Assembly (NCBI RefSeq): GCF_902686445.1
Contig: NC_062218.1
Coordinates: forward strand, 134,959,241-135,023,240
Reading direction: 5' to 3'
DNA: 64,000 bases
Source of the DNA: Sciurus carolinensis
Taxonomy: Eukaryota > Chordata > Mammalia > Rodentia > Sciuridae
Made by a program: the position numbers and the translations under genes. Below the pieces are notes generated by a model. It was given only the letters and a program-made list of their open reading frames with translations, did no database searches and had not been told where the DNA came from. This document shows positions 1 through 11,035 of this stretch, one piece after another (the first letter of the stretch is position 1; each line of letters opens with the position of its first letter).

Positions 1-400
1 CAGAATCTGAAAGCTGAACATATGGAGGTTCTTGGAGACTGGCACACCCAGAGAGGGTGTGGAAGCTCTATATCTCTGTCCCATACCTTACACTATGTAC
101 GTTTTCATCTGTAATCCTTTGTAATACTTTTTATAGTAAACTGGTAAATGTGTTTCCCTGAGTTCTGTGAGCTGATCAAGTAAATTAATCAAGTCAAAGA
201 AGGGGTCATGGGAACCCCAATTTGTAGCCAGTACTGGAGGCCTAGACTTGCAACTTGGATCTGAAGTAGAAGATCGTTTTGTGGGACTGAGCCCTCAACC
301 CGTGGGATCTAATACTACCTCCAGGTAGACAATGTCAGAATCACACTGAATTAGAGGATGCTCAGTTGGGGTCCACCACTGCAGCACTCCTTACTTGGTG
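1..400 (+). repeat. Old LTR-like repeat remnant
   Basis: The stretch resembles the 3' part of an ancient mammalian LTR: an ATG-poor segment containing CCTGAGTTCTGTGAGC, then GTCATGGGAACCCC and a GTGGGATCT block. I cannot assign a family and the left edge lies outside the window. No coding potential is visible. Confidence 0.35.
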
Positions 401-1130
401 AGTGATGAAAAACTACCACACTCCTGGTATCAGAATAGTGTGGTGAGATTATAACATAAGAAACTGAATTTTTCTGCTCATATACATATTTATTCTCTGA
501 GCTTTTTCTGATGAGCACGCAATGCACATATAATAAAAAGATAATTTAATGATATATGGAAGGAATACAATACAGAATCTTTGCCCTCAAAGAATTTAAT
601 AATACAATTAGCAAACAAGAAAAATGCATGAAATAATGCATGATGAAAACAAAAAGCTGTGTAGCAGGGTAGCAGGACCATATGCCATCTCCTAGTTCAA
701 TGTCCACTTTAGAAACAAGGAGAATAAGATTCAGGGCAGCTCAAACCCCAGGTCACATGCTTTCCTGGTGGCAGCAGCAAACCATAACTAAAGTTTCCAA
801 CTGTGAACCCAGCACTCTCTTTGATCTTTTACACATCAAACTGTGTGGTACTGACACATGGGCAGCAGGCAGGAATGAGATGTGGTAGGAGATTCACTCA
901 CACATGGGGACAGAGTAGGTTCTGGGCAGGAGAGTAACCTGGCTCTGGGGGAATGGACTAGGAAAGGCTTAAAGAATACAAAACAGCTCAAATACACAAT
1001 GGCAGGTACTGGTTGTTGCCTGAAAAAATCAAATCCCATGATGCTTTTTGGTCCAAAGATAATCCATATTACTAAAGTGCCCTGGTAATATATGCCTGGG
1101 TCTGTCCATGTTCTGAAAGATGTACTAGAA
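401..1130. other. No gene seen
   Basis: AT-rich to mixed sequence with only short shadow ORFs. I recognise no exon, SINE or promoter in it. Confidence 0.5.
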
Positions 1131-1134
1131 GCTA

Positions 1135-1290
1135 GATGGTCCGAGCATGGATTGTGTCACAAACTTGGGTTTGTGAACCTTGGTTTCCTCATATGTATGT
1201 AAAACGGGGACACTAACTGTTGTGCTGTTGTGAAAACAATAACAAATGTAAACATGCCGGACACTCAATAAACATCAAGTATTAGAGACA
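1135..1290 (+). repeat. MIR-like SINE remnant
   Basis: Contains the MIR-type core TTGGTTTCCTCATATGTA followed by AAACGGGGACAC and ends in a CACTCAATAAACATC-like tail. It is highly diverged, as expected of an ancient mammalian MIR. Confidence 0.55.
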
Positions 1291-1369
1291 GATGATGATG
1301 AGCAGAGAAAGGGCAGTATTTTCTGGTTCCTGGAAACACTGTATAGCCCTTTCTAGCTATTAACATTAA

Positions 1370-1600
1370 CATTTTTATTAACATAGTATCATTCAGCTAC
1401 CACAATAACCACACACAATGAGCTGTTACCATGTGCTCCACCCTGATCTAAACACTTTCTATGCACTAACTCATGTCTTCCTCTCACCTACACAAGGAGG
1501 AAGGCATGGTTGTTATTTATTTTATTGGTGAGGAAACTGAGGCACTGAGAGGTGGAATTATTTTTGCCCAAGGCCCACCAACAGTAACAACAGTTAAAAT
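1370..1600 (+). repeat. MIR SINE remnant
   Basis: Shows the MIR order of ACCATGTGCTCCACCCTGAT, then AAACACTTTCTATGCACTAAC, then GAGGAAACTGAGGCACTGAGA and CCCAAGGCC. The 120-codon ORF starting at 1473 lies across this SINE and is not a gene. Confidence 0.65.
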
Positions 1601-2690
1601 CTGGCTATCTGACTTGAAAGTCCCACTTTCTAACTACTGCATGCTCTATTTCTCCACCATCAAAAACTCACAGACCCTCCTTGCGCTTCCTGAGGAGTCT
1701 CCTCTTTGCCCTCAGAGAAAGAGATCCCTCCTCCCGTGTCCCCTGCAACACAGCTATCCTTTGTTCAAAGATCATGTCACCTGGATGGGGTGCTTCCTCC
1801 ATACCCCCAACACAGGGCTGAAAATGGTAAGTTGAGATCAGTTTTCAGAAGGGTAGAGGTAAAGCACTTGATCTTCAGAGTACAGAGGGAGAAAAAATTT
1901 AAAACTATGGGCTGGAGAAGCCTGGGGGAAGTATCAAGAAGATGCTCAGGGTTGAATAGAAAAAGAAAAATATTTTGCTAAGGGTAGGGAGGAAGACAAG
2001 GATGAGTGAAGCATTTAGGGCCAGAGAGGAATTTTATCAAGCTGTGCATGTTTACTCTGTCCCTAGTGATATAAAGTTACATGGCATCTTACCAGTCAAA
2101 TTAGTGATCACTCAGCAGACTGAGATGAGTGAACAAAAGAATCAAGAAAAAAATGAGCACTGGACATGTGTTCATATGGGTGTGGGGAGTATTCCCTACA
2201 GAAATCTATCACCCGTAAAGGTGCCCAGCTCCCCTAAATTCAAAGGACTTGGACTCCAAATCCTAGTGAAGTTTGTATTGGCTACAGAACTTCAGTTGAG
2301 AGGGATTAAAAAACAACCAACCAACAAGAAAATCCATCCACTAAGAACTGATAAGGCAATGACCTCACCTGAGACCTTGATTCCCTTTGCTCAGGAGCCA
2401 TGTTCTCTTTAGGGGCTCTTCCCCTGCCAAGATGGGTGCTGTCTCCAGAAGGTAGATCTAAGAGAAGAAAAAGTTACCATGAGGAAGACCTTCAGCTTTG
2501 CACCCCTCAGAATCAACAGTTCTGACTCCACGTGCCTTTAGAGGAATGTCGGAGGAGCTGGGAGTGGACAGGATCAGAGACATGGGCTGGTGTCCTGATC
2601 CAGGGCTTGATTCTTCATGGCTCTGAGAATTTTCAGAAGCAAGACTTGGGAGAAGGGGAACTGGTCTCCATCACAGCAGGGACTCACTGA
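1601..2690. other. No gene seen
   Basis: Mixed-composition sequence. The ORF at 1975-2412 has no recognisable domain and no repeat explanation. I see no splice context or codon pattern that would support a gene. Confidence 0.45.
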
Positions 2691-2694
2691 GCCT

Positions 2695-2865
2695 CACCAA
2701 GTGCCAGGCACCAATAGCCTTACATTATTTAGTCCCACATCACCAGGTAGCATTGCCAGCACTCCATTTTATGGATCAGAAGACTAAGAACACAGTGGGG
2801 CCAACTGCTCCAGTTCCTACAGCCAGTGAGGAAGGGACCAGGATTCCGAGCCCTGAGCATTCGCT
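2695..2865 (+). repeat. MIR SINE remnant
   Basis: Begins with CCAAGTGCCAGGCACCAA, continues with TTATGGATCAGAAGACTAAG and ends with a CAGCCAGTGAGGAAGG block, the usual order of a plus-strand MIR. Confidence 0.6.
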
Positions 2866-2874
2866 CTCATATCA

Positions 2875-2893
2875 GTGGCGCCCCCTGCGCAAT
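2875..2893 (-). promoter_or_regulatory. Candidate CTCF motif
   Basis: Read on the minus strand the site is GCGCAGGGGGCGCCAC, close to the CTCF core CCASYAGRKGGCRC. It lies about 150 bp from the CpG-rich segment, a common setting for CTCF. Occupancy cannot be known from sequence. Confidence 0.45.
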
Positions 2894-3039
2894 TTCCCTT
2901 CACCTCAAGCTTTTTCCAGTTTCTTTGCTTACAGTTTTAGAGAAAACTGTTGCCGAAAAAGGAAAACTGTGACTTTCCTATGGAGAGGGGCGGGAAGTGG
3001 GCATTGAAACCAAAGACCTGGATACTAGTCCTGGCTGTG

Positions 3040-3690
3040 CCAATAGGGAGTCGAGCACCGCGCTCCTGGGTTAAGCAGGTCACAACGCCTATCACCGCAC
3101 AGGGCTGAGGCCATCGGGACTAAGCGCATTTTCTCACGAGTTCACCGAAGCCGGCAGCGAACCCAAACGACGGGCAGGGCAGGGCAGGGAACGCGCTGTG
3201 GACAGACCTGGGGAAGCAGGAGGTGGGACAGCTGCAAACCTGGGCCAAGTGCCCCACCTGACACGCCTGGGGCGACGTCACAGGACGGCTGGTGGAGGCA
3301 GGCAATAGGCGCCGGGGTGTCGCCCGGCCCACAATGGCTTCTCCGCGCACCTCGCAGGCCTGTTCCCCACTCCAGGGCGCCGCATCCTCCCGAGGCCCGG
3401 GTCCGCCTCCCGCCGCCCTTGCCGCTCACCTCCCCAGGCTCGGGGCTGCTGGGGCGATGCCTCGCCAGGCCGCGCTCCGTAGGCGGGAGGCTCCGGAACC
3501 GACCCGCCTGCCAGCAGCCTGGCGTCCGGACCCAGAGCTGTAGAGCGACCTCGGCTCTACAGCCGGGAACCCGGTCGCAGACACTCTGCGGCCCCGAAGG
3601 TCCAGGAGGGCGGGCCGGGGTGGTAAGGGACGGCCGCTAACGCCTCTGGGAAATGTAGTCCACCTGAGGATTCTGGGAAGTGTAGTTTTC
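3040..3690. promoter_or_regulatory. CpG island, promoter-like
   Basis: This is the only markedly CpG-dense stretch in the window, with many intact CpGs in an otherwise AT-rich region, so it is probably an unmethylated promoter in the germ line. It contains a near-CRE (CGACGTCA at about 3273-3280), GC boxes such as GGGCGGGC, and two ZNF143-type motifs at its right edge. A good minus-strand splice donor (GAG then GTGAGC, boundary 3430/3429) and a plus-strand donor (GTG then GTAAGG, about 3621) are both present, so a first exon could run either way. The overlapping ORFs are a by-product of few stop codons in GC-rich DNA. Which gene it serves is unknown; a gene starting here and leaving the left edge on the minus strand would fit. 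Confidence 0.7.
3644..3686 (-). promoter_or_regulatory. Paired ZNF143/Staf (SBS-type) motifs
   Basis: Two copies of the ACTACA-TTCCCAGA element occur 27 bp apart in the same orientation: TCTGGGAAATGTAGT at 3645-3659 and TTCTGGGAAGTGTAGT at 3671-3686, as read on plus. This ZNF143/THAP11-associated element is typical of CpG-island promoters near the start site, often bidirectional ones. It strengthens the promoter call for the adjacent island. Confidence 0.65.
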
Positions 3691-4100
3691 TGTTTGCCTT
3701 TGCTGATGGGCCCTGCGGTGGGGTGCCCAGACCCCAGCAGAGCTTCCCCAAACGCTTTTGGGTTTGTTTACACCCTCCGTGAGATTCAGGACCGTGGTTA
3801 CAGAGATCTTCCAGAAGGGAAGGGAGGTTCCATGTGGGCATTGTCTTGTAGTTCTTCATCTGTCTAAATGATGGTGAGGACACTACCTAATAGCCAAGAA
3901 TAGACCCATTTCCCATGCAGTTATTCAGTTAATGGGTACAGAACACTTGCTATGTGACAAGAACTGGAAGTGATTTAAAATACTCAGCAAACAAAAGGAA
4001 GCTCATTGCCCTGGAGAATTTTCTTAAGGGTATAGGAAGCAGACAATAAGCCATGAACATAAATTATATAGCATTTTAGAGGATAAATGTTATGGGGAAA
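3691..4100. other. No gene seen
   Basis: Flank of the CpG island grading into AT-rich sequence. I see nothing I can name. Confidence 0.45.
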
Positions 4101-4104
4101 AGCA

Positions 4105-4500
4105 AAAAAGAAGAGAAGGCCAACATCCTTTACCAATTTAGATGCAAAATTCTTCAACAAGCTAGCAGCAAACTCAATCCAGCATTTAAAGCAGATTAAA
4201 TACCTTAAACTGTGTGACTTCTTTCCAGAATGAAGAATGGTTCAACATTGGGAAATCAATGTAATACATCATATTAATAGAATAAAGGGGAAAAGTCCCT
4301 ACATTATCATCTCAACTAATGTAGTAAAATCCGTTGACAAAACCCAACACCTTTTCATGATTAAAAACAAACAAATAAATAGGAATCTTCCTTAACATAT
4401 AACATGCCATATATTAAAAACACAGCTAAAAAAATGAAATCTTTCTCCTAAAATCAGGAACAAAACAAGGATGGCTATTTCTGTCTCCTATTTGTAACAG
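4105..4500 (+). mobile_element. Old L1 ORF2 fragment
   Basis: Carries diverged reverse-transcriptase-region L1 sequence in plus orientation, including AAAATTCTTCAACAAGCTAG, then AATCCAGCATTTAAA, then the TTCAACATTGGGAAATCAAT block. It has many stops and indels and no open frame. Confidence 0.65.
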
Positions 4501-4554
4501 TGGTCTCATTACGCTTTGAATATAGCCCTTGCTGCTCTGCCACTGCAACAGATT

Positions 4555-4790
4555 TTTTTTTTCACATAAGGGAGTTTATTAAGCAGAGTGTCTCCCTGCA
4601 TGGTAAGAGAGAAAATGAGAGGAAAAGAGAAAGGAAAAAGAAAGGGCATGTGCTAGAGAGGGTGGAAAGCGAGGAGGAGAAAGAAAGCAAGTCAGGGGGA
4701 GAGAAAAGCGAGAGAGCCGGATTTTTTAAATAGACATGTTTCTTTCTCTTCCTCCCTCTCTGCTCTTCCATAATCTCTTCCCCTCCCCAA
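4555..4790. repeat. Purine-rich low-complexity tract
   Basis: GA-rich (plus strand) sequence that produces Arg/Glu/Lys-rich ORFs on plus and Ser/Leu/Phe-rich ORFs on minus. Neither is a credible protein. Confidence 0.6.
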
Positions 4791-5250
4791 TCTCAAGGTA
4801 AACAGGATTATCTTTCTTCCTCATTCTAGACAGAGTTATCAGTCCTTGAGCACTCACCCACCATAGGAGTAAAGTAATCCATACTTTGGGGATGGCACCA
4901 GAAGATCTCAGAAATGACTATCTCCCAAATGACAAGTGAATTACAACTCCAATAGAGAACATGTGGAATGCAGCCGTGGAATCAACTCTTTAAAGGCTTC
5001 CTGTTCAGATGTGAAATTGGCATTTAATCTTCTATCCAGGCAGTACCATTATTAAACTGTGTCATGTTTGTTTGTTGATATTGTCTGTGAATAATGATAA
5101 TTTGTTTCTTCCTTTCCAATCCTGGATTTTACTTCTTTTCCTTGCCTTATTGTATAGTTTCTATTGAATGTTGAACATAAGTAGTGACACAGGACATTCT
5201 TGTCTCAATACTAATCTCAGCTTTCCATATTTTGTCATTAAGACTGATGT
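4791..5250. other. No gene seen; possible old L1 remnant
   Basis: AT-rich sequence. Around 5100-5250, phrases such as TTGAACATAAGTAGTGACA and CAGGACATTCTTGTCT resemble a decayed minus-strand L1 ORF2, too diverged to bound. Confidence 0.35.
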
Positions 5251-5253
5251 TTG

Positions 5254-5385
5254 GGGGCTGGGTTGTGACTCAGTGGTAGAGCACTTGCCCAGCATATGTA
5301 AGGCATTGGGTTTTATTCTCAGCACCACATATAAATAGATGAATAAAATGAAGCTCTATCAACATCTTAAAAAGATTAAAGAAGA
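5254..5385 (+). mobile_element. ID-type SINE (tRNA-Ala-like)
   Basis: Starts GGGGCTGGGTTGTGACTCAG, continues with AGAGCACTTGCC and CAGCACCACATA, and has an A-rich tail. The body derives from an Ala-tRNA-like RNA. It is not a functional tRNA: the cloverleaf is broken and a long A-rich tail follows. Confidence 0.85.
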
Positions 5386-5400
5386 AAAGAGTGATATTTG

Positions 5401-5508
5401 TAGCTGGGCATGGTGGCTCAGGCCTGTAATCCCAGTGACTGGGGAGGCTGAGGCAGGAGGATCATGAGTTCAAAGCCAGCCTCAACAACTTAGTGAGACC
5501 CTGTCTCA

Positions 5509-5539
<31 letters not shown>

Positions 5540-5620
5540 ACAACACATAAAAAGGGTTGGGGATGTTCAATCCCTGGTACAAAGAAGAAGAAGAAGAAAA
5601 AAAAAGCAATGTTCATTGTA
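5401..5620 (+). mobile_element. B1-dID composite SINE
   Basis: A 7SL-derived B1 body (GCTGGGCATGGTGGCTCA, GGCTGAGGCAGGAGGATCA, AGTGAGACCCTGTCTC) is followed by a shortened ID part (GGGTTGGGGATG and TTCAATCCCTGGTAC). A (CAA)n tract lies at the junction and a (GAA)n tract at the tail. This B1-ID fusion is characteristic of squirrel-related rodents. Confidence 0.85.
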
Positions 5621-6869
5621 GAGTTTTCAATACCCTTCAACGGAATATGAAAACTTACTCCTATTCTCAAAGTATGGAATTCTAAAAACAGCAGTCACTG
5701 TTGTTCATGCAGAAGTCCCTTAACATCTGAACTATTTTAATTCCAAAATGAAGGAAAATCTGCTAATTCCACAGTTAGTTATGTAGAAGTTGGGTTTCAG
5801 CTCTCCTATTTGGAGAAATAGACAATATTCAGAAATCATAAGTGCGCATTGGTAGAGACTCAACAAATTCTCATTTTGCAATTGGAGCTGTTGGGCTCAG
5901 AATCCTTTGAGAAAACGTAGCTTCAAATGATCCAGTCAAAGGAAACATCCTATTGATGATCCAATCAAATGACAATTTGTAATTGCTGATGCAATTAGGC
6001 AGAGATGATTAAGTCCTAAAACCTTGAATTAGTCAACAGGACAGAAGTCCTGGATGGTAGATGAGCCTATTCATTTCAGTCAGGTAGGTAAGATACGTCC
6101 TCTTTTGTAGGGCAAGATACTAATTTGTCTTTGTCTCCAGAGTAAAGAAGGATAACAAGGAACTGAAGAACCTTCAGAAAATGCTGGAGAATTAAGCCAG
6201 GACTCTAGGTTGCAGGTAGAGATGCTGGTAGCCCTGCAGGAGCCCATGGCTGGCCCATGTGAACTGCTGCCCATCCAGTAGGAATAGCAGAAGCACGTGG
6301 AGAAGGAGATGGAGAGGGAGGTGGTGGTCTTGCAGCAGGAAGTTAGGAAAGTTCTGCCCCAGACTGTGTGCTGATTCTGCCACACATTTCCAGATGCTTT
6401 GGCCCAACCCCACCACCATCCTGCAGAACTCACAGGATAAAGATGGAGAGATGTCTGTGGAGTAAAGTCTCCTTTGTCAGTAGGTCCTGGTTTTCTGATA
6501 TTGTACGTGTTAAGGAGAGACATTAATGGACACACCAGCTACGACCAGGTGGCAGCAATCCTAGGCATCCCATAGATCTGGAAGAAAACTGACCCTGCAC
6601 CTGGGCCATCCAGCCCTTCCTTTCTGAACCACATGATACTGAGGACAATAGTGACAGCTACTGTCATTTGCTACCCATACATATAGTAAAGGGTAACATA
6701 CAAATACACAAGAACAACACAGCAGCCAGAACAGTCCTCAGATCAGTGATGTCATGTTGTACCCAATCCTCAGACGTCCAGGGGAGCTCAGTGTGGACAA
6801 AGGCTCTTCAACCAACCTGGGCTAGAGATAGTAGACCTTTACAGTGCTGATGATCAAGGCTGAATAGGG
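5621..6869. other. Unassigned sequence with a decayed coding-like stretch
   Basis: At about 6200-6355 the plus strand reads as a Leu/Glu/Gln-rich, coiled-coil-like peptide (for example HVEKEMEREVVVLQQEV) interrupted by two TAG codons. It may be a decayed exon or a chance run of GAG and CTG codons; I do not recognise a parent. Elsewhere I see no gene. The segment near 5830-5880 resembles sequence near 17800-17850. Confidence 0.25.
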
Positions 6870-7410
6870 ATATGGGCATGAAGGCAAGAGGAGCAGGAAG
6901 GAGTAGACACATGTCTCTTCAAGTGAATCAACTGTTATTTGTAAACTCAAGGATGAATGTAAATAGTCAGTATAAAAACTGGTTCTTGGTGCCAGATCCC
7001 TCGCTGCCTGTTACCAAGGGAGAAAGGAGGAACAGAAAATTCTACTCTCAACTATTTGGCATTTTTAGAGTAGGTAGCATCAGTGCTACTCTCTCCTTTC
7101 TCACTTGTAGAACATACTGCCTTACACTTGCCAGGAAGATCCCTTACTTTGGTGTGACATTAGTGTTTGTGGGTTAATAGTATGTGTATGAACAACTGCT
7201 TGTGAATAAATTTACACCAACCCCAGGAATGGGATAATATTCACATATTAGAATTGTCCTGGCAAATGACTTGTGCACCTAGTGTGCTATTATAATCTGG
7301 GTTGGGTCAAGTAAGCTCTTGTTTGGTTCAGTTATTGTTCAAATAAAAATATTTAGAACAAAAACAAACGCTATTGCTGTTGTCTATGAGAAAGACCTTT
7401 AATGCCTGTG
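6870..7410 (+). repeat. Diverged duplicate segment, copy A
   Basis: Aligns by eye with 17097-17760. Shared blocks include GGAAGGARTAGRCACATRTC, then GGGAGAAAGGAGG, then AACATACTG, then ATGTTCACATAT or ATATTCACATAT, then TTCAAATAAAA and a GAAAGACC block. Copy A has a TATAAAAAC and an AATAAA motif. It could be a repeat family (for example an LTR) or a locus duplication. The 101-codon ORF here is not conserved as a frame in copy B. Confidence 0.6.
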
Positions 7411-8880
7411 AATTTTAATTCAGAATGAAAAAAAACTGTGAACTACAGTTGGTTACATGAAGTCTGGAATTTTGGTGCTTTGAGTTTGGGTGGAAGCATC
7501 TCTGTCAGGGCCTGGTATGAATCCCAGTTCCTTGAAAGTTTCTAGGAAATGAAGTCCCATCCAGATCAACTATCCTTGGAAGGGAGGAACTGAACTCAGG
7601 ACAAGTGGGGTCTTTGATATATTTGATGGAAAAGAATTTCAGCACATGTCAGGAGCAGCACAGGGATTTATTTAGGAAAGCAAAGAATACATTGAAGGGA
7701 GAATGTGGGCCATCTGGAGCGTGAGAGATGCATTTTAGGGGTTCCTGGATCTTCTTTTAAAGGGAACTTAGTGAGGACTGGGTATGGGAAGATATGTAAA
7801 AATGACATTAGTTTGGTGATCACAAGATGGTTTATGGTGGTTTGGTCATTCTTAGGATCCTTGGGATGATGTGGTCTTCATTATCTGATCAAGAGATAAT
7901 GTTGGAAAGTTCCCTAAATTATAGATTTCTTAAAATGCCCTATTTGTATGTACTTAACCGATCTGTTGGTGAGTTAATTAATGGTGTTTAAGGTAATTGT
8001 CATAAATGAATGATTTTATGGTAACTCTAAGATTTAAAGATTTCTCAGATATTCAAGATTGACAGACCTGGGCGACAGACTGGCTAGGGGAATGACAGGC
8101 CTGGAAAAGTATGTGGAAACTCAGATTAAATTTATATTTTCTTGTCCTTCCTTTATGTCAAATTTCTACCTGTTTTAAAATTTCTTCTATCCTGCCTTGG
8201 TCCTGGGTTAAGGAGGCTGGGCCTGGCTCAGGGTGGGAAACTGAGGATGGACAGAACTGAGTGGGGGATCTGTGACCCACATGAAGCAAGAAAGTAGGAC
8301 CATAGGAGCTGGAGCAGGGTTGAGGAGCCTGGGTCAGGGAGACATCCCTGCGAGAGTGATCTATACAAAGAATGCTGGCAAGAGAGGCTCGATTGCCTCA
8401 CCTCCTGGCCGGGATGTCGGACTGAGATCCATGGAGACCATGGATGAGAAGCTCTCACAAGACTTGGGGCGATAGGCACCTCCAGGAGGGTCAGCACAGG
8501 ATTCTAAAGTCCCTTCTCCATAGCCCTTAAAAGGATGACCTGGGAGCCCCCCAAGTGCCAGAAGAAGACAATGAATGGAACTCTGGGGTTCACTACAAAA
8601 GCTTAGGTGAATTCAGTGCCGTCAACATTTATAGGCATTCAAGGTGGGTCACCACCTTGCACCCTGAGGCCTGGGATGCCAGGAGAGGGAGTAAAAGGCA
8701 GTATCCTCAACCACCTCCTCTCAGGAGTGCCTTGATGGTTCCTTAGCTAATCCTAATACAGTGTTTCTCATCAGTGTGATTCTACAATCCAGGAAACATT
8801 CAGCAATGTCTGAAGCTGTTTTTTTTTTGTGTGTTTGTTTGTTATTTTGCTGGATTTTTTTTTTTTCTTCTTGATTGAAG
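7411..8880. other. No gene seen
   Basis: Includes a segment (about 7490-8150) with LTR-like features that I cannot assign, a moderately GC-rich unique stretch (8200-8760) and a T-rich tract (8820-8870). The short ORFs at 8228-8746 show no family resemblance. Confidence 0.4.
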
Positions 8881-8884
8881 GGAA

Positions 8885-8905
8885 GCTGCTGCCACCTAGT
8901 GGCTA
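8885..8905 (-). promoter_or_regulatory. Candidate CTCF motif
   Basis: On the minus strand the site reads GCCACTAGGTGGCAGCAGC, a strong match to the CTCF core CCACNAGRTGGCAG. Motif match only; binding is inferred. Confidence 0.55.
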
Positions 8906-9159
8906 GATGCTGGAGGTGCTGCTAAAGCTGATAAGACAGCCTTCCACATCAAGGAATTATCTGGACCAAATGCTGACTTGGAGAAACGCTGACCTCAAGG
9001 GAGGGACTTGAGTGAACCCATCCCTGAGCTGGGGTGAGAATTCTCTGACCATCCCCTGCTGGTATCTCTGGACATCACCTGCTGATATGTTCCCTTTGCA
9101 GAAAAACAGATGACTTGATATGGGACCTGCCTGCTGAGTCTATTTCCTGCCACTCCGAC

Positions 9160-9255
9160 ATTTGACAGGGCTCTGTTGGAGTAGAGGATCTGACACTTGA
9201 CACTTGACATGGTCTTTTGGAATAGAGGACTCAACACTTGACACGGTTCTGTTGA
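9160..9255. repeat. Short tandem duplication
   Basis: The phrase GGAGTAGAGGATCTGACACTTGACA is repeated in diverged form as GGAATAGAGGACTCAACACTTGACA (each read in parts), with an extra internal CTTGACA. Period is about 45-50 bp and fewer than two and a half copies are present. Confidence 0.6.
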
Positions 9256-10500
9256 TCATCCTCCCTCTTGGGAGTCATAGGTGTGGCATGTCTCCATGTG
9301 TAGTTGCTTTTTAATATTAATAATCAATATATCATTAGAAACTTATTGGAAAAACATTGGGAAGATTTTACTGTATTGGCACACAAAATAGTGCACAATA
9401 AAAATTTAGCAGTAATACATAGATAAAATACATAAAAACAAACAATTGTAGCTGTGCTGGAGTTTAAAGGAGCCTGTGATTGCTTTAGTATAATAATAGA
9501 TGGATAAAGAGGCATTCCTCTGAGCTTGGATGCAGTGTTTAGCCTTTGTTGCTTTTCTAGTTTTAATAGTTGATTCTAGAGATACTTTACATAATAAAAA
9601 CATTTAAGTTAGTTGTACATATAATTTGTGCTTTTCTATGTTTAGTCTAATTCTTTGAGAATCAGAATAAGATTGTAGTCTGCCATTATATGAAATTAGA
9701 ATGGACTAAATATTAACTATAAGTTACTTTAATAATAGTAAAAACTATCCACTGTTAACCACTGGAGTTCATGGTGGGGGTGGTTTCTCAGAAAATCTAG
9801 TGATGTGTTTGTTCTGAAGGTTGAAGACTGGCAGATCATGGTGCCCTCAGTTTAGCTGGGTGACAAGGTTGTTTTAATCTAGCTGGGAAATAAGGTTGTT
9901 TGGGTCTGGACTGTCATACAGAGAGAATGTGTACTTTGAGAAGAAGCATAGATTGTATACTTTTGAAGGTTTTTCTTGTTTTAAACTAACCAAAAATGAT
10001 ATAATCATTACTAAAGAAAAATATCTATAAAAAGACTGGCAGAAAAAATAAAGACAGATTCAGCCTCAGAACGTCTGGTGTCTCTGTGTGCTGTTTCTCC
10101 ACTGCACTGATGCCTCCCATCCACCTAGGACCCCCGACCCTGCTGGGGCTGGACCCTGGCACCTGCCCAGTTTTGGAGGGGACTGTGATTTCCCTCCTGC
10201 TTCTTGTTTGTACTTGATCCCCAACTGTAGGGGCTGAAGACCATGAGTCTTTGCTCTGGGACACATCCAGAGTGTGCTTGATTCCTTGTCTACGTGAAAT
10301 GAAAGGCAGGGATTCAAGCAGAAGTCCTGTGACCACTTAGCTCATTCCTCCTCACATCTCCTCCCGCACCCCTCTGATGCTTCCTTCTCACTCTCCTGGC
10401 TCTCCCTGCCAGTTCCTAGCCAGGACCATGTACTTCCCCCTGAGAGCCTGCTGTGTGCCCTTCTACTGAAGAAGTACACTGAGGACACCCAGGCACCAGG
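9256..10500. other. No gene seen; possible LTR around 9750-10180
   Basis: AT-rich to 10000. At 10026 a TATAAAAAG and at 10046 an AATAAAG lie close together, followed by CAGAACGTCTGGTGTCTC and a GC-rich segment, an arrangement often seen across the R region of an LTR. I could not find matching ends or a target duplication. The minus-strand ORF at 10025-10336 has no recognisable domain. Confidence 0.3.
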
Positions 10501-10504
10501 ATGA

Positions 10505-10715
10505 ATTTTTTTTTAATTTAATTTTTTAAAATTTTGATTCATCATACACAAATGGGGTACAACTTTCATTTCTCTGGTTGTACACGAAGTAGAGTCACAC
10601 TGTTTGTGTAATCATACATGTACATAGGGTAATGATGTTTGTCTCATTCTATTATCTTTCCTTCCCCTGCCCCCTCCCCACCCCTCATTTTCCTCTATAC
10701 AATCCATGCTTCCTC
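10505..10715 (-). mobile_element. L1 3'-UTR fragment
   Basis: Plus-strand sequence is the reverse complement of the L1 3' end seen elsewhere here: a T-rich run, TTGATTCATCATACACAAAT, GGTTGTACACGAAGTAGAG, ATGTACATAGGGTAATGATG and a CCCCTGCCCCCTCCCC block. A 5'-truncated insertion. Confidence 0.75.
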
Positions 10716-10959
10716 CATTCTTGCCCCGCCAACCCCAGGATGAATTCTTTGTAGTCATCTTCACACTGGTCTCCTGTGTCTCTTTTGTCAGTCTTCACTC
10801 CTCAGCAACACCAGAGTGCTTGGTCCCCACCAACTCTGAAACAGGTCCAAAACCATCATGCAGATTTTACCTTGGCCTCAAGTCCTCTTGAGAGAAAACA
10901 TCATAGTTCCAAATTCTATTGACTTGTTTTCCTATTCAGAAGTCCATTAAATGTCCTGT

Positions 10960-11035
10960 TATCTAAATAAATGTTGAAACTAAATAAATAAACTAAACTA
11001 ATTAAATAAACTAAATAAATAAATGTTGAAACTAA
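10960..11035. repeat. (AAAT)n-like simple repeat
   Basis: Repeats of AAATAAAT and AAACTAAA, with AAATGTTGAAACTAAA present twice as a local duplication. Confidence 0.75.

Noticed and set aside
1473..1835. 120-codon plus-strand ORF
   Set aside because: Its first part is a MIR SINE and the rest has no recognisable domain.
3120..3640. Overlapping ORFs on both strands in the GC-rich segment
   Set aside because: Few stop codons are expected in CpG-rich DNA; they show no domains and the region reads better as a promoter and first exon.
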